Below are positions 1-7,068 of a DNA stretch of 64,000 bases, piece after piece (position 1 is the stretch's first letter; each line of letters opens with the position of its first letter). Location of the stretch: the NCBI GenBank assembly GCA_051025295.1, contig JBMGJV010000002.1, one strand, 5' to 3'. The position numbers were made by a program, and so were the translations under genes. The notes below the pieces were generated by a model, which saw only the letters and a program-made list of their open reading frames with translations, searched no databases and had not been told where the DNA came from. Source of the DNA: KBS-83 sp051025295. Its GTDB lineage: Bacteria; Acidobacteriota; Terriglobia; Terriglobales; Acidobacteriaceae.

Positions 1-1
1 C

Positions 2-91
2 CCCGGCACTTACGTCGTCGAGATACCCGCGTGGAACCGCAACTACGTCTCCGAGGGCAAGCCGCTCACCCTTGCCGAGTCGAAGTCCTAA
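2..91 (+). CDS. C-terminal end of an unidentified protein
   Basis: An open frame runs in from the left edge and ends at a TAA 31 bases before iscX. Only 29 residues are visible, including PGTYVVEIPAWNRNYVSEG. I do not recognise the family. The short gap to iscX on the same strand suggests co-transcription, but nothing in this tail resembles the ferredoxin or HscA that precede iscX in proteobacteria. Confidence 0.45.
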   Translation, partial: PGTYVVEIPAWNRNYVSEGKPLTLAESKS

Positions 92-122
92 CCGCGCCGA
101 TTCGTCACCGGAGGGAGCACAT

Positions 123-341
123 ATGCCGCAGGAGATCACCTGGAACGATGCCGAAGAGATCGGCATCCAGCTGCAGGAGAAGCACCCTGAACTCGACCCG
201 CTCGCGGTCCGCTTCACTGACCTGCATCGCTACGTCGTAGAGCTAGCCGGCTTCGCCGACGACCCGAACAAGTCGAACGAGGGCAAGCTGGAAGCTATCC
301 AGATGGCCTGGTACGAAGAGTACAAAGACGCCAAGGGCTGA
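123..341 (+). CDS. iscX: IscX-family Fe-S assembly protein
   Basis: This 72-residue acidic protein matches the IscX family in length and pattern. It opens with TWNDAEEIG, followed by HPELDPLAVRFTDLH, then a DDP-x-x-SNE segment and an ILEAI-like helix (KLEAIQMAWYEEY). IscX binds IscS and iron and modulates iron-sulfur cluster assembly in the cytosol. The ATG at 123 is preceded by a clear GGAGGG ribosome site at about 111-116; an in-frame upstream start lies inside the previous gene and is unlikely. No other isc genes are visible in the window. Confidence 0.9.
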   Translation: MPQEITWNDAEEIGIQLQEKHPELDPLAVRFTDLHRYVVELAGFADDPNKSNEGKLEAIQMAWYEEYKDAKG

Positions 342-351
342 AGTGTATGTA

Positions 352-840
352 CTAGTTCCAGCGGTGGGCCGGCTCGGTCCAGCTGAACGCTGCCGGGATC
401 ACCCGTAGCTCCGCTGACGCCAGATCGTCAAACGATACTGTCACGATGTCGAATCGCACCTGGCGGGGCTGCTCGCGCAGGCTGCTCATGTAGAGCCGCG
501 CCATGCGCCGGATCGTCCGCCGCTTGTCTGCATCGACTGACGCCTCAGCGGTTGCCACCTCGAACCGGCTGCGCGTCTTCACTTCGACAAAGCAGAGCGT
601 GTCGCCCTCCCAGCACACCAGGTCCAGGTCGCCGGGTTGCCGGCTGGAACGCCAGCGCCGCGCCACCACCATGCATCCCTGTCGCCGCAGGTGCAGGTAG
701 GCTGCTTCCTCGCCCTTGTCGCCCAGCGACAGGTGCGCGTGCGCATCCGCCACGCCGCTGGCGTGTCGTCCCGACCAGCGGTCGATCGCCGGCAGCAGTA
801 GCTCCAGCATCCGGATTCGGGTCGTGGCGAGGCGTGCCAT
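352..840 (-). CDS. YraN/UPF0102 family endonuclease-like protein
   Basis: This 162-residue protein has the YraN signature: G-x-x-GEEAAYLHLRRQG, then R-x-RSSRQPGDLDLV, then LCFVEVKTRSR. These D and E-x-K positions form the PD-(D/E)XK-like nuclease core of the family, whose cellular role is unclear, possibly Holliday-junction or DNA processing. It is about 35 residues longer at the N-terminus than typical members; ATG 840 or ATG 810 are both possible starts. It converges on iscX with only ten bases between the stop codons. Confidence 0.8.
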   Translation of the reverse strand: MARLATTRIRMLELLLPAIDRWSGRHASGVADAHAHLSLGDKGEEAAYLHLRRQGCMVVARRWRSSRQPGDLDLVCWEGDTLCFVEVKTRSRFEVATAEASVDADKRRTIRRMARLYMSSLREQPRQVRFDIVTVSFDDLASAELRVIPAAFSWTEPAHRWN

Positions 841-1072
841 GCACGCATCATGCGCGCAACTCCACACGGAGGGAACGTTACTTCTGTCGTAGAGGAACGC
901 GACCGCAGAGGAAGTTCCCAATCGGGCCGCTAACAGGGTCACTGACCAGCCCGCCGTCACGCCCAATTCGGAACAGATCGGCCGCGTCCACCTGTGTGTC
1001 ATTACCACCGGCACCCGACTCCCCCGGCTGGTGCATGAGGTTTCTGCAGCCGCCGCTGCTAGGCTCCTCCCC

Positions 1073-1231
1073 ATGCAGACGTACCACGCTCTCGTCGCCG
1101 GCACTGTGCTCTGGTTGCTCGCGTCCGCCGGGTCCGCCGATGGGCGACTTCCCCTCCTGTTCGCTGCTAGCCTGACGATAGCTCTCTTGCTGTGCAGCCG
1201 GGCCCTGCGCCGCCGCCGTCAAAAGCTCTAG
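1073..1231 (+). CDS. small hypothetical membrane protein
   Basis: This 52-residue frame has two predicted hydrophobic stretches (HALVAGTVLWLLASAG and LPLLFAASLTIALLLCSRAL) and a basic tail RRRRQKL. The composition suits a two-helix inner-membrane protein with a cytoplasmic C-terminus. No ribosome site stands out and I recognise no family. It precedes another small membrane frame on the same strand by 30 bases, which mildly supports it. It could be spurious. Confidence 0.35.
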   Translation: MQTYHALVAGTVLWLLASAGSADGRLPLLFAASLTIALLLCSRALRRRRQKL

Positions 1232-1261
1232 GACCGGCGCCCTGCCCCGGTCAGGAGTCAG

Positions 1262-1459
1262 ATGGCCTCGCCGAACTCGCTCTCGTCAAAGACGTACTGG
1301 ATCTGGTTTGCCGGCGCTCTTGTCTGGTGGATCAGCGCCGCGCTCGCCGTCCACTACAACCACAGGCTCCACGCCCTGCTCTCGCTCAGCGTCTCCGCGC
1401 TGTTCTTCATAGCCGGCATCGTGTGGATGCGCATGCCGCCCCCACCCCGCCGCCGCTGA
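1262..1459 (+). CDS. small hypothetical two-helix membrane protein
   Basis: This 65-residue protein has two hydrophobic segments (TYWIWFAGALVWWISAALAV and LLSLSVSALFFIAGIVWM) separated by a short polar loop HYNHRLHA, and ends in a proline/arginine tail. AGGAG sits at about 1253-1257, well placed for the ATG. The gene is followed within 20 bases by a strong hairpin terminator. The family is not recognised, but start signal, composition and terminator together make a real gene likely. Confidence 0.6.
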   Translation: MASPNSLSSKTYWIWFAGALVWWISAALAVHYNHRLHALLSLSVSALFFIAGIVWMRMPPPPRRR

Positions 1460-1476
1460 TCGTGCCAGACACACGC

Positions 1477-1525
1477 AAAAACGCCTTCGCTCCAGCCGAT
1501 CTGGCGGAGTGAAGGCGTTCTCTGT
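1477..1525. terminator. bidirectional hairpin terminator
   Basis: ACGCCTTC at 1481-1488 pairs with GAAGGCGT at 1511-1518, and the stem extends inward through CTCC/GGAG and GCC/GGC. Four A residues precede it and a pyrimidine-rich run follows, so it can end transcripts from both the plus-strand membrane gene and the minus-strand gene that stops at 1541. Confidence 0.75.
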
Positions 1526-1540
1526 TCCGGGCGCTACAGC

Positions 1541-1684
1541 TTAGCTCAGGTGTGGCGGATCGCCCGCCGGCCCCGTGTCTTCCTGGTGCGCGCTCTCGCT
1601 CAGCGGCTTGCCCTGCGTCGCCCAGACGACACAAGAGATAAAGATCAGCACCCCGATCGCGGTTTCAATCAGCCTTCCCGTCAT
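1541..1684 (-). CDS. very small membrane protein downstream of antiporter
   Basis: This 47-residue frame starts MTGRLIETAIGVLIFISCVV, giving a single N-terminal membrane helix, and continues with a polar acidic tail ending DPPHLS. A good ribosome site (AAGGA) sits four bases from the ATG, with GAGGAG slightly further upstream. It lies 86 bases downstream of the antiporter on the same strand and just before a terminator, so the two may share a transcript. Family unknown; a regulatory subunit of the antiporter is possible but speculative. Confidence 0.55.
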   Translation of the reverse strand: MTGRLIETAIGVLIFISCVVWATQGKPLSESAHQEDTGPAGDPPHLS

Positions 1685-1770
1685 CGTCCTTCTGGCTCCT
1701 CAGCGGCAATCAACTCTGCCCCCACTCTATCTGGTCCCGGTGGCAGCCTCAAACGCGGCACGGTGCCCGC

Positions 1771-3372
1771 TTAGTTCAGGAACCGTATATCCAGCAGGTC
1801 CAGCTCGCGTTCCAGCTTGCGCAGTACGTGATCACTCATGCGGTCTTCCGCCCGCATCCGGTCCAGGGCGTGGCGTTCCACTGTTCGTACTCGCGCGTTC
1901 AGATCGCGCGTGCTGCGCCACGCCGTGAGCTTCGCGTCCCCCGGCGCCTCGCCACCCTCGCAGAGCGCATAGAGCTCCCGGTAGTGATGCACTGCATCTT
2001 CCCAGACCTCTCGGTTGGCCCCGCCCTCCTGGTCCTCGACTGACTCCAGGTAGTCGAGAGCCGCCCGCAGCACTCGTTCGCGCGCCACTCGCTCTGCTTT
2101 GAGCAGCGGGTCCGCCTCGCACAGCCCCAACTGCCGGATCAACGAAGGCAGCGTCAGCCCCTGCAGCACCAGCGTCACCAGAATGACCGCAAAGGTCAGG
2201 AAAATGATGACGTTTCGCTCCGGAAACGGGGCACCGCTCTCTACCTCGCGCGGCAGAGAGAAGGCCGCCGCCAGCGCCAGGACGCCGCGCATGCCGGTCC
2301 AGCCGATGACGAATACGGCCCGTGTGCTCGGCCGCGGGTAGTGCTGCCCCAGCACGCGTGTGCGGATCGCATACGCGATTCGAGCCCCGGGAAACATCCA
2401 GAGCATGCGCAGCACGATCACCGCTGCGGACAGGATCGCCGCATCGCGCAGCAGCTCCAGGTGCCGCATCTCGCGGATCCCGTCCAGGATGAACGGCAAC
2501 TGCAGTCCGATCAGGATGAACACCACGCCATTCAGCACAAAGTCCAGCGTGTTCCAGACTGCCGAATTTTCGAGCCGTGCCTCCGTCGTGAACACCTCTG
2601 ACCGCTTCTGCCCCAGGTAGAGCCCGCACACCACGGTGGCCAGCGGGCCCGACGCATGCAGCGACTCCGCCAGCAGGTAAGAGATGTATGGCGCCATCAG
2701 GCTGAGCGTGATCTCGATCGGCGGGTCGGCCAGCCGCAGTTGCAGGCGATGGAGCAGCCACGCGGAGACGAAGCCGGTCAGCAGGCCGCACCCGACCAGC
2801 AGCACCAGCCGCAGTACGCCCTCACCCATGCCCGGGCTACGTCCGCTCACCACCAGGCCGGCAGCGAATTCGAGCGCCAGCAAGGAGCTCGCATCGTTTA
2901 CCAGGCTCTCGCCTTCGAGTACGTCCACGATCGCGCGCGGCAGCCCCACTCGCGAGGCAATCGCGCTGGCAGCAATCGCGTCCGTGCTGCACACCACCGC
3001 GCCCAGCACCAGGCCAAGCCGCCAGTCGAAGCCGGGCAGAAGATAGTGGCTCGCCGCTGCCACCCCGGCCACCGTGAACCCGACCAGGCCGAACGCAAGC
3101 ATGGTCACGCTCACCAGGTTGAAGCGGAAGTCGTGCCACGACGTGTTGAACGCGGCAGCGAACAAAAGCGGGGGCAGCAGGACAAGAAAGACCAGGTTCG
3201 GATCGAGCGAGATCCGCGGCAGGTTCGGCACAAAGCTCAACAGCAGCCCGCCGATCACCAGCACGATGGGGTACGGCGTGTGGAAACGGCGCGACAACGT
3301 CGTAAGCGCGCCCACCAGGAAGAGCAGCAACAGCAGGATCAGCTCGATGTGGTGAATGCCGCCGGCGTGCAT
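1771..3372 (-). CDS. CPA1-family Na+/H+ antiporter
   Basis: This 533-residue integral membrane protein has about twelve hydrophobic helices in residues 8-415 and a charged cytoplasmic C-terminal domain of about 110 residues. CPA1 hallmarks include VFLVLLPPLLFAAAF, the discontinuous-helix motif CSTDAIAASAIA (the usual form is SPTDPVA) and EGESLVNDASSLLALEFA (usually EGESLLNDA). It should exchange Na+ or K+ for protons across the inner membrane for pH and ion homeostasis. Replacement of the usual Pro-Thr-Asp-Pro pattern by STDA may affect ion preference. The start is ATG 3372. Confidence 0.9.
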   Translation of the reverse strand: MHAGGIHHIELILLLLLFLVGALTTLSRRFHTPYPIVLVIGGLLLSFVPNLPRISLDPNLVFLVLLPPLLFAAAFNTSWHDFRFNLVSVTMLAFGLVGFTVAGVAAASHYLLPGFDWRLGLVLGAVVCSTDAIAASAIASRVGLPRAIVDVLEGESLVNDASSLLALEFAAGLVVSGRSPGMGEGVLRLVLLVGCGLLTGFVSAWLLHRLQLRLADPPIEITLSLMAPYISYLLAESLHASGPLATVVCGLYLGQKRSEVFTTEARLENSAVWNTLDFVLNGVVFILIGLQLPFILDGIREMRHLELLRDAAILSAAVIVLRMLWMFPGARIAYAIRTRVLGQHYPRPSTRAVFVIGWTGMRGVLALAAAFSLPREVESGAPFPERNVIIFLTFAVILVTLVLQGLTLPSLIRQLGLCEADPLLKAERVARERVLRAALDYLESVEDQEGGANREVWEDAVHHYRELYALCEGGEAPGDAKLTAWRSTRDLNARVRTVERHALDRMRAEDRMSDHVLRKLERELDLLDIRFLN

Positions 3373-3456
3373 CCTGCGCCCTCCCGCCCCGCGTCAGTCT
3401 AGCTGGTTCCGTCGCACGCCGGATCACAGTTCGGCGAGCGCTTACAATCGCAACGC

Positions 3457-4635
3457 ATGCAACTCGATCGCATTCAGGCAGCGCTTGCGGAGGCCGGGCT
3501 CGATGGCTGGCTCTTCTACGACCACCACCACCGCGACCCCATCGCCTACCGCGTGCTCGGCCTGTCGCCGACGCTGCACGTCTCGCGGCGCTGGTTCTAC
3601 TTCATCCCCGCGCAGGGTACACCGCGCAAGCTGGTTCATCGCATCGAGAGCCACCATTTGGACCCGCTTCCCGGCTCTGTTCGCGCCTACAGCACGTGGC
3701 AGGAGCTTGAGGCCGGCCTCGCCGAGCTGCTCACCGGCGCAACCCGCATCGCCATGCAGTACTCACCGCGCAACGCGATCATTTATGTCTCGATGGTCGA
3801 CGCCGGCACCGTCGAGGTGTTGTGCGAGCTCGGCAAGACGATCGTCTCGTCCGCGGACCTGGTCAGCCGCTTTGAAGCCGTGCTCACCCCGGCGCAGGAG
3901 GCCAGCCATCGCGCCGCGCAGCAGGCGATCGACCCCATCCTCGATGAGGGCTTCCGCGAGATCGGACGTCTGGTTCGCAGCGGAGCTGCGGTCACGGAAC
4001 ACTCCATGGTGCAGTGGTTCCAGCGTGAGCTCGAAGCCGCTGGCCTGGCTTGGGACCATGGTCCGAATGTCTCCGTGAACGCGAACGCCGCCGACTCGCA
4101 CTACGAGCCCAGTGCCGAACGCCACTCACCCATTCGCTCGGGTGACTTCCTGCTGATCGACATCTGGGGCCGCCCCCAGAACGCCGCGCCCGAGGCCACC
4201 TGCTTCTACGACATAACCTGGACCGGCGTCATCGATCGCGAACCCACCGCGGAGGAGCAGTCGGTCTTCACTGCTGTCCGCGACGCGCGCGACGCGGCGA
4301 TCCAGGTTGTGCAGCAGGCGTTTGCCGCAGGCCGTCCCATTGCCGGCTGGGAGGCCGACGAAGCCGCCCGCCAGCTCCTGCGCGAGCGCGGCTATGCCGA
4401 TCACTTCACGCACCGCACAGGTCACAACATCGGTGTCGAACTCCACGGCAGCGGCGCTCACCTCGACAACTTCGAGACGCACGACGAGCGCCTCCTGCTG
4501 CCGCACACCTGCTTCTCGGTCGAGCCTGGCGTCTACCTCGATACCTTCGGCTTACGCAGCGAAGTGAACATGCTCACCACGGAGCACAGCGCCGAAGTCA
4601 CCGGCCGCGTGCAAACAGAGCTGGTGCGGGTGTAG
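3457..4635 (+). CDS. M24 family metallopeptidase (Xaa-Pro peptidase-like)
   Basis: This 392-residue cytosolic protein has an N-terminal creatinase/prolidase-type domain (about 1-150) and a C-terminal pita-bread M24 domain (about 160-392). All five metal ligands can be placed: Asp in LLIDIWG, Asp in YDITWTG, His in HRTGHNIG, Glu in FSVEPGVY and Glu in RSEVNML. The family cleaves Xaa-Pro bonds with Mn2+ or Co2+. A membrane-protein operon of two genes follows within 50 bases, then peptide deformylase, so co-transcription is plausible. Confidence 0.9.
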   Translation: MQLDRIQAALAEAGLDGWLFYDHHHRDPIAYRVLGLSPTLHVSRRWFYFIPAQGTPRKLVHRIESHHLDPLPGSVRAYSTWQELEAGLAELLTGATRIAMQYSPRNAIIYVSMVDAGTVEVLCELGKTIVSSADLVSRFEAVLTPAQEASHRAAQQAIDPILDEGFREIGRLVRSGAAVTEHSMVQWFQRELEAAGLAWDHGPNVSVNANAADSHYEPSAERHSPIRSGDFLLIDIWGRPQNAAPEATCFYDITWTGVIDREPTAEEQSVFTAVRDARDAAIQVVQQAFAAGRPIAGWEADEAARQLLRERGYADHFTHRTGHNIGVELHGSGAHLDNFETHDERLLLPHTCFSVEPGVYLDTFGLRSEVNMLTTEHSAEVTGRVQTELVRV

Positions 4636-4682
4636 GAGGGCAAAGCCGCTCCCGCCCGCTGGTACACTCAACGGAGACCCCG

Positions 4683-5129
4683 ATGGCCACCACTCCTCCG
4701 GTCAAGACCACCACCGCCGGCACCCGCAGCGTTCCCGCCGCCGACCGGACCAAGTCCGCGCGCTTGCCGCTCGTCTCTGCAGCGCTGCTCGCCGGCTGGC
4801 TCATTCCCGGTGCAGGCCACGTGCTCACGCGCCGCTACGGCCGGGCCGCACTGCTCTTCGCTTCCATCGCGCTCATGTTCGTGCTCGGCCTGCTGATGCA
4901 GGGCAGGCTCTACGTCGCCAACACGGCCGACCCGCTTACCGTGCTTGGCTTCCTCGGCGACCTCGGCGCGGGTCTCCTCTATCTGGGTGGCCGCCTGTTC
5001 GGAGCGGGGCAGTTGCCGGCGCAGGTCGTCACCGCCGATTACGGCACCAAATTCATCGTCGTCGCCGGCCTGCTTAACGTGATCGCCGCAGTCGACGCAC
5101 ACAACCTCCGCATCGGACGCAAGCAGTGA
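4683..5129 (+). CDS. hypothetical multi-helix membrane protein
   Basis: This 148-residue protein has a polar Thr/Pro-rich N-terminus of about 30 residues followed by hydrophobic segments. WLIPGAGHVLTRRYGRAALL resembles the TM2-like short membrane proteins that carry a G-x-GH-x-Y signature; LFASIALMFVLGLLMQG and the C-terminal FIVVAGLLNVIAAVDAHNL follow. The last segment, N-x-x-AAVDAH, is also seen in proteins annotated as DUF6677-like in acidobacteria, a recollection rather than a search result. Its stop overlaps the GTG of the next gene, so translation is coupled. Confidence 0.7.
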   Translation: MATTPPVKTTTAGTRSVPAADRTKSARLPLVSAALLAGWLIPGAGHVLTRRYGRAALLFASIALMFVLGLLMQGRLYVANTADPLTVLGFLGDLGAGLLYLGGRLFGAGQLPAQVVTADYGTKFIVVAGLLNVIAAVDAHNLRIGRKQ

Positions 5130-5308
5130 CTCTGACGCCCTCGCACTTCACCGCCGTGCTGCTCTTTGCGCTCTTCGCGTCGACCGTCTTTGGCATCACG
5201 CAGCGCAGCGACACCCGCGCGATGGTGCGCTACGGTGTCTACTGCTTCGTGCTCTTCATCGGCTCGGTGATCGCAGCCAGCTGGCTGATGTTCCTCGTTC
5301 ATCGATAG
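5126..5308 (+). CDS. small membrane protein coupled to upstream gene
   Basis: This 60-residue protein has two membrane helices (FTAVLLFALFASTVFGI and YGVYCFVLFIGSVIAASWLMFLV) separated by TQRSDTRAMVRY. Its GTG start overlaps the upstream TGA as GTGA, typical of translational coupling, so the two membrane proteins are probably made together. No family recognised. Peptide deformylase starts 12 bases after its stop, extending the apparent operon. Confidence 0.65.
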   Translation: MTLTPSHFTAVLLFALFASTVFGITQRSDTRAMVRYGVYCFVLFIGSVIAASWLMFLVHR

Positions 5309-5319
5309 AGCACGCACGC

Positions 5320-5916
5320 GTGCCTCAGCCGCTCTCCATCCTGCCGCTCCCGATCCTTACGCTTGGCGACCCGCGCCTCAAGACGCCGTGTGCGCCCGTT
5401 GTCGAGTGGAGCTCGACACTCGCCGGGCAGGTAGCCGCGATGCACGCGACACTGGCGGACTTCCGCACCCGCGCAGGCTACGGCCGCGCGATGGCCGCGC
5501 CGCAGGTCGGGCTCTTGCTGCGCATCGTGGTGATGAACCTGGGCGACGGCCCCCTCACGCTGCTCAATCCTGAGATCACGTTCCGCAGTGACGAGCAGTT
5601 CGAGCTCTGGGACGACTGCCTCAGCATTCCGGATCGCATCGTCCACGTGCGCCGTCACGCGAGCATCTCGGTCCTCTTCCGCGATCCTGACTGGCGCGAG
5701 CACACCTGGCCGCATCTGCCACGCGACTGCGCCGAACTGTTGCAGCACGAGATTGATCACCTCGACGGCATCCTGATGCTCGACCGCGCCACCAGCCCCG
5801 ACGCCGTGCGCCCCCTTTCAGAGCGCGCCGCGTTGATCGATGCAGTGCGCAGGAATGAAGTGGGAGCACGGAATTGTCAGCAGCTCCTTCGCTTCGCTCA
5901 GGATGACACGCTGTGA
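5320..5916 (+). CDS. def: peptide deformylase, divergent motifs
   Basis: This 198-residue enzyme should remove the formyl group from nascent N-terminal methionine. Motif 1 is GYGRAMAAPQVG (53-64), motif 2 is WDDCLSIPD with Cys100 instead of the canonical EGCLS, and motif 3 is LLQHEIDHLDG with His143, Glu144 and His147. The loss of the EG pair in motif 2 marks it as a divergent, perhaps secondary, deformylase. The start is GTG 5320. The last 17 residues (NCQQLLRFAQDDTL at the end) are encoded by a dispersed repeat also present at 39.7 kb and are probably not part of the fold. Confidence 0.85.
   Translation: MPQPLSILPLPILTLGDPRLKTPCAPVVEWSSTLAGQVAAMHATLADFRTRAGYGRAMAAPQVGLLLRIVVMNLGDGPLTLLNPEITFRSDEQFELWDDCLSIPDRIVHVRRHASISVLFRDPDWREHTWPHLPRDCAELLQHEIDHLDGILMLDRATSPDAVRPLSERAALIDAVRRNEVGARNCQQLLRFAQDDTL
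5884..5907 (+). repeat. dispersed repeat copy, TCCTTCGCTTCGCTCAGGAT type
   Basis: A segment around TCCTTCGCTTCGCTCAGGAT overlaps the 3' end of the deformylase gene. A near-identical copy lies in inverse orientation in the intergenic region at 39721-39750. The match outside any shared protein function points to a dispersed repeat rather than coding homology. Confidence 0.6.
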
Positions 5917-5952
5917 GGAGGGCGTGGACTGCAGGAGTTTAGCCAGACATCC

Positions 5953-6008
5953 GAAGCTAGAAGCTAGAAGCTAGAAGCTAGAAGCTAGAAGCTAGAAGCC
6001 AGAAGCTG
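5953..6008 (+). repeat. tandem heptamer repeat, GAAGCTA x8
   Basis: Six exact GAAGCTA units are followed by GAAGCCA and GAAGCTG, 56 bases in all, directly before the convergent stop of the GNAT gene. Related degenerate heptamers lie at 55521-55541 and 56331-56358, so this is a dispersed family and not a local slippage event. Confidence 0.95.
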
Positions 6009-6013
6009 CCTTG

Positions 6014-6967
6014 CTACCTCTGCCACACCATCGCGTCGAACTCATGCCGCTGCTTGAATCCGAGCCGGCGGTAGAGCCCTACCGCCTCGTCGTTGCCCCC
6101 CGTAACGGTGAGCGACATATACGTGAGCCCCGCGGCCGCCAGCGCGCCCATGCACTGCTCGAGCAGCAGCCGACCCAGTCCCCCGCGGCGCAGCGCCGGC
6201 TCCACGCACAACTGCGTCACGTGGCCGGTGTCCGCGCTGACGCGTGAGCACAGCACCACGCCCGCAACCTGATCCGTGTCGCCGCGTGTCAACACCAGCG
6301 ATCGCTCTGCGTCGAACTGTCCGCAGCCAGGAAAGCGAACGATGTTGTGCAGAAAGCGCAGCGAGCCGGTCGTAGTGCGGTACTGGTCGTTGATGACGCT
6401 GTCCAGGTGGCCCTGGTAGGCATTCGAAATCAGCCGGCCGGCCGCGGTGAAGTCGCCCTCGCGCCAGCTCCGGAGCCTCAGTCCTGCCGGCAGCGCTCCC
6501 GGCGGCGTGCGCGTCACGCCGGCCAGGGTACGCTCCATGAACAGCCGCGGATGCACGTCGAAACGGGCACGCCGGAACAGGTCAGTGAACTGGCCGCTCG
6601 GATGCAGCAGCAGCTGCGTTTCGATCCGCGCCGTGCCCGGCGTGTTCTGCAGCAACTCGACGGTGTGGCTCAGCAGCCGCTGCTCGATCCGAACCTGCGG
6701 CTCCTTCGCGCCCGCGCTCGCGAACACATCACCGATCACGGCCTTGTGCTGCTCGTAGACGCAGAAGACGTAACCGACAGGGCGACCATTCTCCGTCGCA
6801 ACAAAGCCGGGCAGGATGCGCGAGTCGAGATAATCCAGCAGCAGGCCGGCCGAGGCGCGGTAGTCCCAGCGCAGCCGCGCCAGCCACAGATCGGTCTCTT
6901 CCCCCAGCAGTTCGCGCAAGGAAACAGCCGGGAAGTGGCGCAGGTCGAGCACATCCTGCTGAACCAT
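6014..6967 (-). CDS. GNAT-family N-acetyltransferase, two-domain
   Basis: This 317-residue protein has two GNAT-like halves. The C-terminal half (about 165-317) holds the acetyl-CoA site: VTQLCVEPALRRGGLGRLLLEQCM, matching the R/Q-x-x-G-x-G/A motif, followed by MSLTVTGGNDEAVGLYRRLGF. The N-terminal half looks like a degenerate GNAT fold (FVATENGRPVGYVFCV). The substrate cannot be predicted. I chose ATG 6967 because the alternative upstream start is a TTG without a ribosome site. The gene ends next to the heptamer array. Confidence 0.8.
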   Translation of the reverse strand: MVQQDVLDLRHFPAVSLRELLGEETDLWLARLRWDYRASAGLLLDYLDSRILPGFVATENGRPVGYVFCVYEQHKAVIGDVFASAGAKEPQVRIEQRLLSHTVELLQNTPGTARIETQLLLHPSGQFTDLFRRARFDVHPRLFMERTLAGVTRTPPGALPAGLRLRSWREGDFTAAGRLISNAYQGHLDSVINDQYRTTTGSLRFLHNIVRFPGCGQFDAERSLVLTRGDTDQVAGVVLCSRVSADTGHVTQLCVEPALRRGGLGRLLLEQCMGALAAAGLTYMSLTVTGGNDEAVGLYRRLGFKQRHEFDAMVWQR

Positions 6968-7068
6968 CGAGCTTCTCGTCAACGACGCCAAACCGGGCCC
7001 CCGCGGTACCAGCGAGTGTAAGCGGAAGCTTCCCAGGGGCGCAAAGCCGAAACGCGCCTCTGCCGTGG

